Shown: in pieces, positions 1 to 9,000 of the stretch
Numbering within the stretch: position 1 is the stretch's first letter
Layout: each line of letters opens with the position of its first letter
Assembly (NCBI RefSeq): GCF_003755185.1
Contig: NZ_RKIC01000011.1
Location: forward strand, 62,001 to 126,000
Direction: 5' to 3'
DNA: 64,000 bases
From: Frigoribacterium sp. PhB24
GTDB lineage: Bacteria > Actinomycetota > Actinomycetes > Actinomycetales > Microbacteriaceae
The notes under the pieces: model-generated
What the model saw: the letters and a program-made list of their open reading frames with translations, nothing else
Told to the model about the DNA's origin: nothing
The model's database searches: none
Made by a program: the position numbers and the translations under genes

Positions 1-420
1 GACGCCGCCGCGTTCGCCGACGAGCACCGGCACGACCTCGACCCGTCGCTCTCGGTCGCCGAGGCCGTCGCAGTCGTCGCGACCGGTGCGGGCGTCGCGG
101 TCGTGCCGCAGTCCCTCGCCCGACTGCACGCCCGGAAAGAGGTCACCTACCGCTACGTCGCCGACCTGCCGCCGACCACGATCGCGCTGGTCTGGCCCGA
201 CGGCGAGCTCACCGACGACCTCGACGACTTCATCGGCGTCGTCCGGGGTCGCACGGCCCGCAGCTCGCGATCGAGGAGGCGCGACGAGCCCGAGCAGGCC
301 GCCACGGCCCGCAAGGGGTCGACTCCCGACCCGCGCGGAGCCAAGCCGAAGCGCACGCCGCCCAAGGGTCGGGGGCCGCAACGCGGCACCGGCCGCAGTC
401 GGCCTCGCCGCGGGCGCTGA
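1..420 (+). CDS. LysR-family regulator, C-terminal part (partial)
   Basis: The window opens inside a gene read in frame 1, with a stop at 418-420; 139 residues remain. The segment around VATGAGVAVVPQSLARL is typical of the last part of the LysR substrate-binding (periplasmic-binding-like) domain, where an effector-sensing lobe precedes the C-terminus. No helix-turn-helix is visible because the 5' part lies outside the window. The last 50 or so residues are an unusual low-complexity basic tail rich in Arg, Lys and Pro (KPKRTPPKGRGPQRG), which ordinary LysR proteins lack and which may add non-specific DNA binding. The family call is good; the regulated target cannot be inferred. Confidence 0.7.
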   Translation, partial: DAAAFADEHRHDLDPSLSVAEAVAVVATGAGVAVVPQSLARLHARKEVTYRYVADLPPTTIALVWPDGELTDDLDDFIGVVRGRTARSSRSRRRDEPEQAATARKGSTPDPRGAKPKRTPPKGRGPQRGTGRSRPRRGR

Positions 421-504
421 CCCGCTCGCGCCGAGCCCACGCGGCACCCCAGCCCTGGCGAGTCGGCGGCAGGGCGCGGCAGGGGCGTCTGACAAGCTGA
501 GCGG

Positions 505-1287
505 ATGTCGAAGGAGACCCGCATGTCGAGGAAGATCTGTCTGCTCACCGGTGCCGGCCGGGCGAACTCGATCGCGAACGGCATCGCCCACGAGCTCGCC
601 GCCGACGGGTGGGACCTCGCCCTGACCACCTGGGACGGTTACGACGCCTCCATGCCCTGGGGTCTGACGGCCGTCGACGTGGACGCGCTCGTCTCCGAGC
701 TCGAGGCCGTGGGGGCGCGCGTGACCGTGTACCCGGCGGATCTGGCGGACCCGGGGACTCCCGCGCGCCTCCTCGGGGCGGTCAACGCCGACCTGGGGCC
801 GGTCACCGCGCTCGTGCTGTCCCACTCGCACAGCGTCGACTCGTCGATCCTCGACACGACGCTCGAGAGCTGGGACGCCCACTACGCCGTCAACGTGCGG
901 GCGGCCTGGCTGGCGATCAAGGCGTTCGCCGAGCAGCTGCCCCCGGTCGAGCTGCTCCACGACGGCGCCCGCGTCGTCGCCCTGACGAGCGACCACGTCG
1001 TGCACAACCTGCCCTACGGGTCGAGCAAGGGGGCCCTCGACCGGCTCGTGATCGCGGCGGCGCGTGAGCTCGGACACTTGGGCGTCTCGTCCAACGCGCT
1101 GAACCCCGGTCCGATCGACACGGGGTGGATGGACGACGAGATCCGGGCGAGCGGCACCGAGCGGCAGCCGACCGGGCACCTCGGCACGCCCGCGGACATC
1201 GGTCGGGTCGTGCGCTTCCTGCTGTCGCCCGAGGGGCGCTGGATCTCGGGCCAGCTGATCAAGGCCGACGGCGGCTTCTCGGTCTGA
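505..1287 (+). CDS. SDR-family oxidoreductase
   Basis: A 260-residue short-chain dehydrogenase/reductase of normal family length. The N-terminal nucleotide-binding turn is the atypical TGAGRANSIANGIA, as in the enoyl-ACP-reductase-like and 3-ketoacyl-reductase-like branches. The catalytic Tyr-Lys pair is visible as YGSSK. The C-terminal LNPGPIDTGWM and SGQLIKADGGFSV blocks are characteristic of classical SDRs. A CAAGCT box at 493-498 lies six bases before ATG 505, which favours this start, although a second Met lies six codons later. The gene stands alone after the LysR gene and could be its target, but the orientation does not prove this. The substrate is unknown. Confidence 0.8.
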   Translation: MSKETRMSRKICLLTGAGRANSIANGIAHELAADGWDLALTTWDGYDASMPWGLTAVDVDALVSELEAVGARVTVYPADLADPGTPARLLGAVNADLGPVTALVLSHSHSVDSSILDTTLESWDAHYAVNVRAAWLAIKAFAEQLPPVELLHDGARVVALTSDHVVHNLPYGSSKGALDRLVIAAARELGHLGVSSNALNPGPIDTGWMDDEIRASGTERQPTGHLGTPADIGRVVRFLLSPEGRWISGQLIKADGGFSV

Positions 1288-1423
1288 GGGCGTCCGACCC
1301 GAGATCGCCGCACCCTGTACCCCGCGTCGCTGGGTGGCGGGTCGACGCCTGCGGGGTACCGTCCACGCCACCACCGCGCGGCACCGGCCGGCGGCGGACG
1401 GATCGACACACCAAGGAGGCGCG

Positions 1424-1636
1424 ATGTCGTTCAGCACGGGAGACCACGTCACCTGGAACACCCCTCAGGGCGAGACCCACGGCACGGTCGTGGAGAAGCG
1501 CGTCAAGGAGTTCCAGCTCGACGGACAGAAGTTCAAGGCCTCGGACGACGAGCCCTACTTCGTCGTCGAGAGCGACAAGAGCGGGGCGAAGGCCGCCCAC
1601 AAGGGCTCGTCGCTGAGCCCCAAGAAGAAGAAGTAG
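1424..1636 (+). CDS. DUF2945 / Hva1-TUDOR small protein
   Basis: A 70-residue basic protein beginning MSFSTGDHVTWNTPQG and ending in a lysine run (SPKKKK). The pattern GDHVTWNTPQGETHGTVVEK followed by an EPYFVVESDKSG block matches the small DUF2945 (hypervirulence-associated TUDOR-like) family, a single beta-barrel domain of unknown biochemical role. The start is fixed by a perfect Shine-Dalgarno, AAGGAGG, a few bases upstream. That Shine-Dalgarno is also a copy of the dispersed GGAGGCGCG word. The next gene follows after 59 bases of C-rich sequence, so the two may be co-transcribed. Confidence 0.75.
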   Translation: MSFSTGDHVTWNTPQGETHGTVVEKRVKEFQLDGQKFKASDDEPYFVVESDKSGAKAAHKGSSLSPKKKK

Positions 1637-1695
1637 CACCAGCCGCACCACACCCACCACCGCCCCGCCCCACCCCACCCCATGAGGAGAAGACC

Positions 1696-1932
1696 ATGGC
1701 CGACCTGAACGACGTGCGCTGGAACGACGAAGCGCGCGACAAGATCCTGACCGACGCCGACAACGTGCTGCGCGACGCCGTCCGCGACGCCGCGGCCGCC
1801 CATTCGGGCGAGTCGTGGGAGGAGTCCTTCAAGGCGATCAACGACGCCGTCAAGAACCGCTTCATCGACTACGAGCCCGGCCCGGACGTCCGCAAGTACG
1901 CCGAGGCGATCGAGCGCGGCGACTTCAGCTGA
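1696..1932 (+). CDS. Small acidic hypothetical protein
   Basis: A 78-residue acidic, soluble, predicted all-helical protein that I do not recognise. The first part (NDVRWNDEARDKILTDADNVLRDAV) reads as an amphipathic helix, followed by a segment rich in Trp, Glu and Lys, and a C-terminal RKYAEAIERGDFS. A good ribosome-binding site (ATGAGGAGA) precedes ATG 1696. It follows the DUF2945 gene and its last eight bases overlap the end of the convergent MFS gene. No signal peptide or membrane segment is seen, and no function is assigned. Confidence 0.6.
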   Translation: MADLNDVRWNDEARDKILTDADNVLRDAVRDAAAAHSGESWEESFKAINDAVKNRFIDYEPGPDVRKYAEAIERGDFS

Positions 1933-3172
1933 GCCGTGCCTCCTGGCCGGCGTCGACCCGTCGCACCCGTGAGCTGAGCGCCACGGCAACCGCGACGGTG
2001 ACCACGAGGCCCGCCAGGGCGGCGAGAGTCGCCGGGGTGCCGATCAGTTCGGTCAGGGGTCCGACGACGACCTCGCCGACCGGCACCCCTGCCAGCGACG
2101 CCAACGTCAAGCAGGAGAAGACGCGACCCAGGTAGACCCCCGGCACCTGCCGTTGCACGACGACGTCCAGCGGCACCGTGAAGACCTCGAGCCCGACGCT
2201 CGCCGCGAAGAGGCCGAGGCTGATCCAGAAGAACCAGTGCAGCGGGTCGAACACGACCGGGTCGGTGCCGTAGGCGAACGACAGCAGCACGAGCGGCAGG
2301 GCGAGCGCTGCGGCACCGAGACAGGCCGCCCAGAGGCGGAGCCGCCCTCTCAACGCCCCCGCCCAGAACGCGCCCGCGATCAATCCGAGCGTCTGCACCG
2401 CTCCGGCGAAGCCCCAGAGCAGACGCCCGAACGACTGGTCGGCGACCAGCGGGCCGACCACCTGCACCCCGCCGGCGAAGGCGAGCTGGAACGTGAACGC
2501 CAGGGCGGCGGTCGCGACGAGCCAGCGGGTGCGCCAGACGAAGCCGAGCCCGCTGCCGAGATCCTCGAGCACCGACGTCCCTCCGGAGGCGCGGGCTCCG
2601 TCACGAGGCAACCCCACGAACACCACGGCCGCGACCACGAAGACGGCCGCCCCGGCGGCCAGGGCCACGCCCGACCCGGCGGTCGCGACCACGGCACCGC
2701 CCACCGCCGTGCCGATCACGAGTCCGACGTTCATCCCGACGCGGCTGAGCACCGTCGCGTCCCGTAGCTGGTCGTCGGTCACGGTCTCCCGCAGCAGGGC
2801 GCTGGTGGCGGGGCCGAAGAAGGCGGCCGCGGCGCCATTGACCGCGCCGACCGCCGCGAGGGTGGGCAAGGTCTCGGTCCCCGTCATCATCAAGGCGGCC
2901 GCCGCGACGAGCGACGCCGCCGACAGCCACGACGACGCGATCGCGACGGTGCGCTTCGAGAACCGGTCGGCGAGGGCACCGCCGACCAGCACCAGGGCGA
3001 TGTTCGGCACCGACCGGGCGACGACGACGAGCCCCAGGTCGACGGCGTCGGCCCCCAGATCGATGGCCGCGAAGACGATGGCCAGGGGCGCGAAGCCGCT
3101 GCCCACCCACGAGAACAGGCGCCCGACCCAGAGGGCCCGGAAGGCAGGCGTTCTCAGCAGCGACCACGGCAC
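1925..3172 (-). CDS. MFS transporter
   Basis: A 415-residue inner-membrane protein with about 12 hydrophobic segments, of the enterobactin-exporter/MFS_3-like branch of the major facilitator superfamily. Loop 2-3 carries the family motif as GGALADRFSKRTV. An efflux role is inferred from family and from the divergent TetR regulator 87 bases away. The start is GTG 3172: a TAGAGT -10 box on the minus strand (3184-3179) lies six bases before it, so the mRNA is probably leaderless. The substrate is unknown. The gene ends convergently, overlapping the small acidic gene by eight bases. Confidence 0.8.
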   Translation of the reverse strand: MPWSLLRTPAFRALWVGRLFSWVGSGFAPLAIVFAAIDLGADAVDLGLVVVARSVPNIALVLVGGALADRFSKRTVAIASSWLSAASLVAAAALMMTGTETLPTLAAVGAVNGAAAAFFGPATSALLRETVTDDQLRDATVLSRVGMNVGLVIGTAVGGAVVATAGSGVALAAGAAVFVVAAVVFVGLPRDGARASGGTSVLEDLGSGLGFVWRTRWLVATAALAFTFQLAFAGGVQVVGPLVADQSFGRLLWGFAGAVQTLGLIAGAFWAGALRGRLRLWAACLGAAALALPLVLLSFAYGTDPVVFDPLHWFFWISLGLFAASVGLEVFTVPLDVVVQRQVPGVYLGRVFSCLTLASLAGVPVGEVVVGPLTELIGTPATLAALAGLVVTVAVAVALSSRVRRVDAGQEARLS

Positions 3173-3259
3173 CGCTGAACTCTATGCCGACGCACCGTGT
3201 ACGGCCGCCGCGTCCTGAGGCGTCGTCATCTCGGCGGAGGACGACCTAGGCTGGCCCCG

Positions 3260-3952
3260 ATGGACGCCCCCGAGCCCGACACGACCCGCGCCGACGTCAC
3301 CGACGCCACGCCGCTCGGCGTGGTGCGCGAACCCGGTCGGTACCGCAAGGGCATCGCCAAACGCGAGGCCATCCTGGACGCGGCCCTGCCGGTGTTCGGC
3401 AAGGTCGGGTTCCACGGCGCCACCCTGCGCGAGATCGCACGGCGGTGCGGCGTCTCGCACCAGTCGCTGATGCACTACTTCCCGACGAAGGACGAGCTGC
3501 TGATGGCCGTGCTCCGTCGGCGCGACGAGCGCCTCCGACGACACTTCGACGACGACGGGGGCATGAGGGTCGACGAGCTCGTCGCGCTCGCCGAGTACAA
3601 CGTCGACGTGCCCGTGGTCATCTCGCTGTTCATCACCGCGTCGGCCGAGGCCACCTCGCCCGACCACCCGGCGCACCAGTACTACGCCGACTACTACGAG
3701 CGCATCGTCTCGTCGACCTCGGCCTACCTCGGACTCGCCCAGGCCCGCGGCTGGTTGCGCGACGGCTACACCGCCGAGTCCGCGGCCCGCGTCGTGCTGG
3801 CCGTGCAGGACGGGCTGCAGCTGCAGTGGCTGTACGAGCGCGACGCCGTGGACGTCCCGGCCCTGATGCGCCTCGTGATCGGGAGCGTCCTCACGGTGCC
3901 GACGAGCGAACTCGACGCCGCCGTGCGCGAGGCGGCCGGGCGCGCGGGCTGA
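3260..3952 (+). CDS. TetR-family transcriptional regulator
   Basis: A 230-residue TetR-type repressor. The N-terminal helix-turn-helix is clear: ILDAALPVFGKVGFHGATLREIARRCGVSH followed by the canonical YFPTKDELL helix at about residues 70-80. The rest is the helical ligand/dimerisation domain. ATG 3260 is preferred because TAGGCT at 3247-3252 sits seven bases upstream, fitting a leaderless transcript; an in-frame upstream start at 3197 would place the promoter inside the gene. It lies divergent to the MFS exporter, the usual arrangement for a local repressor of efflux, and convergent to the ABC exporter genes. Confidence 0.8.
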   Translation: MDAPEPDTTRADVTDATPLGVVREPGRYRKGIAKREAILDAALPVFGKVGFHGATLREIARRCGVSHQSLMHYFPTKDELLMAVLRRRDERLRRHFDDDGGMRVDELVALAEYNVDVPVVISLFITASAEATSPDHPAHQYYADYYERIVSSTSAYLGLAQARGWLRDGYTAESAARVVLAVQDGLQLQWLYERDAVDVPALMRLVIGSVLTVPTSELDAAVREAAGRAG

Positions 3953-3976
3953 CCCGCGCCTCCTCGGTTGCCGCCT

Positions 3977-3992
3977 GCGGGCAGGCGCCCGC
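3977..3992. terminator. Short GC hairpin between convergent genes
   Basis: GCGGGC-AGGC-GCCCGC forms a six-pair stem in the 39-base gap between the convergent TetR and ABC permease genes. No T-tract is visible, so termination is inferred only from position. A copy of the dispersed CGCGCCTCC word (3955-3963) sits immediately after the TetR stop. Confidence 0.4.
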
Positions 3993-4846
3993 TACTTCGC
4001 GCTGATGCGCTGGAACTTCCGGATGCAGAGCGGCACGAAGACCACGAGCATCACGGCGATGCCGAGCAGGACGGTGGCGTAGGGATGCTGCATCGTCCAG
4101 ATGTCGGGCACCGGGGTGTCTCCCAGGTTGCCGAACGAGGTGCGGGCCGCCTGCACGAGCGACGACACCGGGTTCCACTCGGCGAAGACCCGCAGCACGG
4201 TGGGCAGCGTGTCGCTGGGGACGAACGCGTTGGAGACGAACGTCAACGGGAACAGGATCATGAAGGACGCGTTGTTGATCGTCTCGGGCGTCTTGACGCT
4301 CATGCCGAGCAGGGCCATCACCCAGCTGAACGAGTAGCTGAAGAGCAGCAGCAGCGCCACCCCGCCGACGAACGAGGCCGGCGAGGCGTCGACCCGCCAG
4401 CCGACCGCGAGCCCGGTGAGCATCATGATGACCATCGAGATCGTGTTGAGGACGAGGTCGCTGTTGGTGCGACCGATCAGCACGGCCGACGAGCTCATCG
4501 GCAGGGTGCGGAACCGGTCGATGATGCCCTCTTTCAGGTCTTGGGCCATCGCGGCACCCGAGAAGGTCGAGCCGAAGACCACGGTCTGCGCGAAGATGCC
4601 CGCCATCAGGAACTGCGTGTAGTCGGTGCCCTGGACGGCGATGGCACCGCCGTAGACCTGGCTGAACAGCAGGACGAACATGATCGGCTGCAGCACGGCG
4701 AAGATCAGCATGTCGGGTGAGCGCTTCACCTTGGTCAGGTTGCGCTTGGTGACGGTCCAGCCGTCCGAGGCCCAGGTGCCGACACCCGTGTCGGTCGACG
4801 GGACGAGCGTCTGCGCGAGGGCGGAGGTGGTGCCGGTGGTGGTCAT
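3992..4846 (-). CDS. ABC-2 transporter permease (DrrB-like)
   Basis: A 284-residue membrane protein of the ABC-2 permease type. A cytoplasmic N-terminus is followed by about six hydrophobic segments and the family signature region LKEGIIDRFRTLPMSSSAVLIGR, as in DrrB daunorubicin exporters. It should form the membrane channel paired with the ATPase encoded immediately upstream. ATG 4846 overlaps the stop of the ATPase gene by four bases (ATGA), which indicates translational coupling. The reading frame continues upstream through the ATPase gene without a stop, but this is only a shadow. The exported compound is unknown; drug or lipid export is typical of the family. Confidence 0.82.
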   Translation of the reverse strand: MTTTGTTSALAQTLVPSTDTGVGTWASDGWTVTKRNLTKVKRSPDMLIFAVLQPIMFVLLFSQVYGGAIAVQGTDYTQFLMAGIFAQTVVFGSTFSGAAMAQDLKEGIIDRFRTLPMSSSAVLIGRTNSDLVLNTISMVIMMLTGLAVGWRVDASPASFVGGVALLLLFSYSFSWVMALLGMSVKTPETINNASFMILFPLTFVSNAFVPSDTLPTVLRVFAEWNPVSSLVQAARTSFGNLGDTPVPDIWTMQHPYATVLLGIAVMLVVFVPLCIRKFQRISAK

Positions 4847-5892
4847 GCCCGTGCCTCTCTCTTCTTCGCACCGCGCCGAGCACGACCCCGACCGCCGGCC
4901 GGGTCGTCGTCGGGGGAGCCGGGGTCGTCGTCCGTGTCGTCGTCGGCCGTGCGGTGGCCCGTGAGCTGCAGGAACACGTCGTCGAGGGTGGGGCGCCGCA
5001 TGCCGGCGTCGTGCAGCTCGATGCCGGCCGCACCGAGGTCGGCGAGCGTTCGCTGCAGGGCGGTCGGGCCGTCGGTGACCGCGACCTCGAGTTGACGGCC
5101 GTCGGCCCCGACGGTCGGCTCGGAGTCGCCGTGCCGCCGGAGCACCTCGACCGCCTGATCGGCCCGCGCCTCGTCGACGAGGGCGACGACGAGACGGTGC
5201 CCGCCGACCTGGGCCTTGAGCTGGTCGGCCGTTCCCTCGGCGATGACGGCTCCACCGTCGATGACCGAGATGTCGTCGGCCAGGCGGTCGGCCTCCTCGA
5301 GGTACTGCGTGGTCAGCAGCACCGTCGTGCCGCCGTCGACGAGGCCGGTGATGATGTCCCACAGGGCGAGGCGGCTGCGGGGGTCGAGGCCCGTCGTCGG
5401 CTCGTCGAGGAACAGCACGCGCGGGTTCGTCACGAGCGCCCCGGCGAGGTCGATGCGTCGGCGCATGCCGCCCGAGAAGCCCTTCACCGGACGGTCGCCC
5501 GCGGCCGACAGGTCGAAGACGTCGATCAGCTCTCGGGCCCGGTCCCTGCTGACGCGGCTGCCCAGGTGGTAAAGCCGTCCGATCATGTCGAGGTTCTCGA
5601 AGCCGGTGAGGTTCTCGTCGACCGCGGCGTACTGCCCCGAGACGCCGATCGAGCGGCGCACCGCCTGGGCGTCCGCGACGACGTCGAGCCCGGCGATCGT
5701 GGCCGTGCCGGAGTCCGGCCGTTCGAGGGTGGTGAGCATCTTGACGCCGGTCGTCTTGCCGGCACCGTTCGGCCCGAGCAGCGCCTTGACGGTGCCCTCG
5801 GGCACGATCAGGTCGAGCCCGGTCAGGGCGTGGACCGGGCCGGACTTCGACCGGTAGGTCTTCGTGAGGCCGCGGGCCTCGATCATCGCCAT
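4843..5892 (-). CDS. ABC transporter ATP-binding protein (DrrA-like)
   Basis: A 349-residue ATPase subunit. Walker A (GPNGAGKTT), the ABC signature (FSGGMRRRIDLAGAL) and Walker B (RVLFLDEPTTGLDP) are all present in order in the first 230 residues. A DrrA-type C-terminal extension with VAVTDGPTALQRTLADLGAAGIEL follows. The last 50 residues form an Asp/Pro-rich linker ending in a basic patch (RGRARRGAKKREARA), which is longer than usual. It is the first gene of a two-gene exporter operon with the permease (ATGA overlap). Its start is 205 bases from putA, in divergent orientation. Confidence 0.85.
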   Translation of the reverse strand: MAMIEARGLTKTYRSKSGPVHALTGLDLIVPEGTVKALLGPNGAGKTTGVKMLTTLERPDSGTATIAGLDVVADAQAVRRSIGVSGQYAAVDENLTGFENLDMIGRLYHLGSRVSRDRARELIDVFDLSAAGDRPVKGFSGGMRRRIDLAGALVTNPRVLFLDEPTTGLDPRSRLALWDIITGLVDGGTTVLLTTQYLEEADRLADDISVIDGGAVIAEGTADQLKAQVGGHRLVVALVDEARADQAVEVLRRHGDSEPTVGADGRQLEVAVTDGPTALQRTLADLGAAGIELHDAGMRRPTLDDVFLQLTGHRTADDDTDDDPGSPDDDPAGGRGRARRGAKKREARA

Positions 5893-6061
5893 GGGTGCTC
5901 CCGGTACGTGGGACCCGTCCGTCCGCAGACGGGTCGGTCTCGGCGGCCGCCGTGCACCGCCTGGACGCGCCCAAGGTAGCGCTGTCCGGCCTCCGCCGCC
6001 AGTGCCGATCGGCCCCCTGTCGAGAAGGAGGCGCGGCGCACGTCACGGTCTCGTGTCAAAC

Positions 6062-6097
6062 CTTGCCAGGTGGCAAGTTCCGCCCTACATTCATCCC
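6062..6097 (+). promoter_or_regulatory. putA promoter with palindromic operator over the -35 box
   Basis: TTGCCA (6063-6068), a 17-base spacer and TACATT (6086-6091) give a near-consensus sigma-A promoter. ATG 6098 lies six bases after the -10, so the mRNA is probably leaderless. A perfect inverted repeat CTTGCCAGGTGGCAAG (6062-6077) covers the -35 box, the expected place for a repressor or proline-responsive activator. The promoter geometry is seen directly; the regulator is unknown. Confidence 0.7.
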
Positions 6098-9000
6098 ATG
6101 ACCACCATCGACGAGACGGCGGGGCCGTCCACCGCTGAACAGCTCCTGCCCGTCGGCATCGGCGACGACGCCGTCGCCCTCGCCCGTCGCTGGGCGCACG
6201 AGGCGTCCGGCGCCCCGAGCACCGGCTCGGCCCACCTGCTCGCCCAGGTCCTGAAGGACGAGTCGGGACTCGCCTTCACGATCGGGTTCGTCGACCGGGT
6301 CGTCCGGCCGGAAGACCTCGGCGTCGCCGCCCGCAACCTGTCGACCCTGGCGAAGCAGGCACCCGCCTTCCTGCCGTGGCACATGCGCTCCGCCGTGCGC
6401 CTCGGCGGCGTCATGGCGCCCGTGCTGCCGGGCGTGGTCGTGCCGATCGCCCGTCGCGTCCTGCGCGGCATGGTCGGCCACCTCGTCGCCGACGCCCGCC
6501 CCGCCAAGCTCGGCGCCGCCATCGCGAAGATCAAGAAGGACGACACGCGGCTCAACCTCAACCTGCTCGGCGAGGCCGTCCTGGGCGACACCGAGGCCGA
6601 GCACCGCCTCGCGGGCACCCGGGCGCTGCTCGCCCGCGACGACGTCGACTACGTGTCGATCAAGGTCTCGTCCATCGTCAGCCAGCTCTCGATGTGGGCC
6701 TTCGACGAGACCGTCGAGCGCGTCGTCGAGAAGCTCACCCCGCTGTACGAGCTCGCCGCCCGGTCGCCGAGGCCGAAGTTCATCAACCTCGACATGGAGG
6801 AGTACCGCGACCTCGACCTGACGATCGCGGTCTTCACGCGCCTCCTCGACCAGCCGCAGCTGAAGGGCCTCGAGGCCGGCATCGTCCTGCAGACCTACCT
6901 GCCCGACGCCCTCGGCGCCCTGCAGCACCTCACCACCTGGGCGACCGAGCGGGTCGACGCCGGCGGGGCCGCGATCAAGGTGCGCATCGTCAAGGGCGCG
7001 AACCTCGCGATGGAGACCGTCGACGCCACCGTGCACGAGTGGCCGCTCGCGACCTACGGCACCAAGCAGGACAGCGACACGAACTACAAGCGCGTGCTCA
7101 CCTGGGCCTTCACTCCCGAGCGCACCCGCTCCGTGCGCATCGGCGTCGCCGGCCACAACCTGTTCGACATCGCCTTCGCCCACCTGCTGGCCGAGGCCCG
7201 CGGCGTGAGCGATCGGGTCGAGTTCGAGATGCTGCTCGGCATGGCCGAGGGGCAGGCCGAGCTGGTCAAGGCCGACGTCGGCGGACTGCTGCTGTACACG
7301 CCCGTCGTGCACCCCCGCGAGTTCGACGTCGCCATCAGCTACCTGATCCGCCGCCTCGAAGAGAACGCCTCGAGCGAGAACTTCATGTCCGCCGTCTTCG
7401 AACTCGCCTCGAACGAAGCCATGTTCGAGCGCGAGAAGGGTCGGTTCCTCGCCTCGCTCGCCGAGGTCGACGGCGACACCCCGGCATCACACCGCGTGCA
7501 GAGCCGCCTCGACGCCGCCCAGGCGCTACAGCCCCGCGCGGCCGGCAGCGGCTTCGACAACGAGCCCGACACCGACCCCGCCCTGGCCGACAACCGCGCC
7601 TGGGGTCGTGAGATCGCCGCCCGCTCGGCCGACTCGCGCCTGGGCGTCGAGCTGATCGAGTCCGCCCGGGTGACCGACGAGGCCACCCTCGACGCGATCG
7701 TGGCCGACGCCGTCGCCGCGTCCGCCGACTGGGCGGCCCGCGGAGGCGCGGGTCGGGCCGCGGTCCTGCGCGAGGCCGCGGCGACGCTGTCGGCCCGCCG
7801 CGCCGACCTGATGGAGGTCGCGGCGAGCGAGACCGGCAAGACCGTCGCCGAGGGCGACGTCGAGGTCAGCGAGGCGATCGACTTCGCCAACTGGTACGCC
7901 CATCTCGCCGAAGAACTCGACCAGGTCGACGGGGCCACCTTCATGCCCGAGCGGCTGACCCTGATCACCCCGCCGTGGAACTTCCCCCTCGCGATCCCCG
8001 CCGGTTCGACCCTGGCCGCGCTCGCGGCGGGCAGCAGCGTCGTGATCAAGCCGGCCGGGCAGGCGAAACGCAGCGGTGCCGTGATGGTGCAGGCCCTCTG
8101 GGACGCCGGCGTGCCCCGAGAGGTGCTCAAGCTGGTCGACGTCGACGAGGGCGACCTCGGTCGTCACCTGGTGTCGCACCCGTCGGTCGACCGCGTCATC
8201 CTCACCGGCGCCTTCGAGACCGCGGCCCTGTTCACGAGCTGGCGCACCGACCTGCCCCTGCTCGCCGAGACCAGCGGCAAGAACGCCCTCATCGTCACCC
8301 CCAGTGCCGACCTCGACCTGGCCGCGTCCGACGTCATCAAGTCGGCCTTCGGCCACGCGGGCCAGAAGTGCTCGGCGGCGAGCCTGGTGATCCTGGTCGG
8401 CTCGGTCGCCACCTCCGAGCGCTTCCGCCGACAGCTCGTCGACGCCGCGTCCACCCTGCGCGTCGGCCTGCCCTCCGACCCCACCACGCAGATGGGCCCG
8501 ATCGTCGAGCCGGCCCACGGCAAGCTCGAGCGGGCGTTGACCACGCTCGGTGCGGGTGAGACCTGGCTGGTCGAGCCGAAGCAGCTCGACGACTCCGGGC
8601 GCCTCTGGTCGCCCGGGGTGCGCGCCGGCGTCGCCGCGGGCAGCGAGTTCCACCTCACCGAGTACTTCGGCCCGGTGCTCGGCATCATGACCGCGAAGAC
8701 GCTCGACGAGGCGATCGAGCTGCAGAACGCGACCGACTACGGCCTCACCGCGGGTCTGCACACCCTCGACCCCGCCGAGCTGTCGACCTGGCTCGACCGC
8801 GTCGAGGCGGGCAACCTCTACGTCAACCGCGGCATCACGGGCGCCATCGTGCGGCGCCAGCCGTTCGGCGGCTGGAAGAAGTCCTCGGTCGGTGCCGGGG
8901 CCAAGGCCGGTGGACCGAACTACCTCGTGCACCTCGGCTCGTGGCGGCCGACGGCGCTGACCGAACCGCAGGAGGCGCGCCCGGGTCGCGAGGCCCTGGC

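Noticed and set aside
3992-6046. A single 684-residue reading covering permease and ATPase
   Set aside because: The upstream half is Arg/Pro-rich out-of-frame sequence of the ATPase gene. The real permease starts at 4846 with an ATGA overlap.
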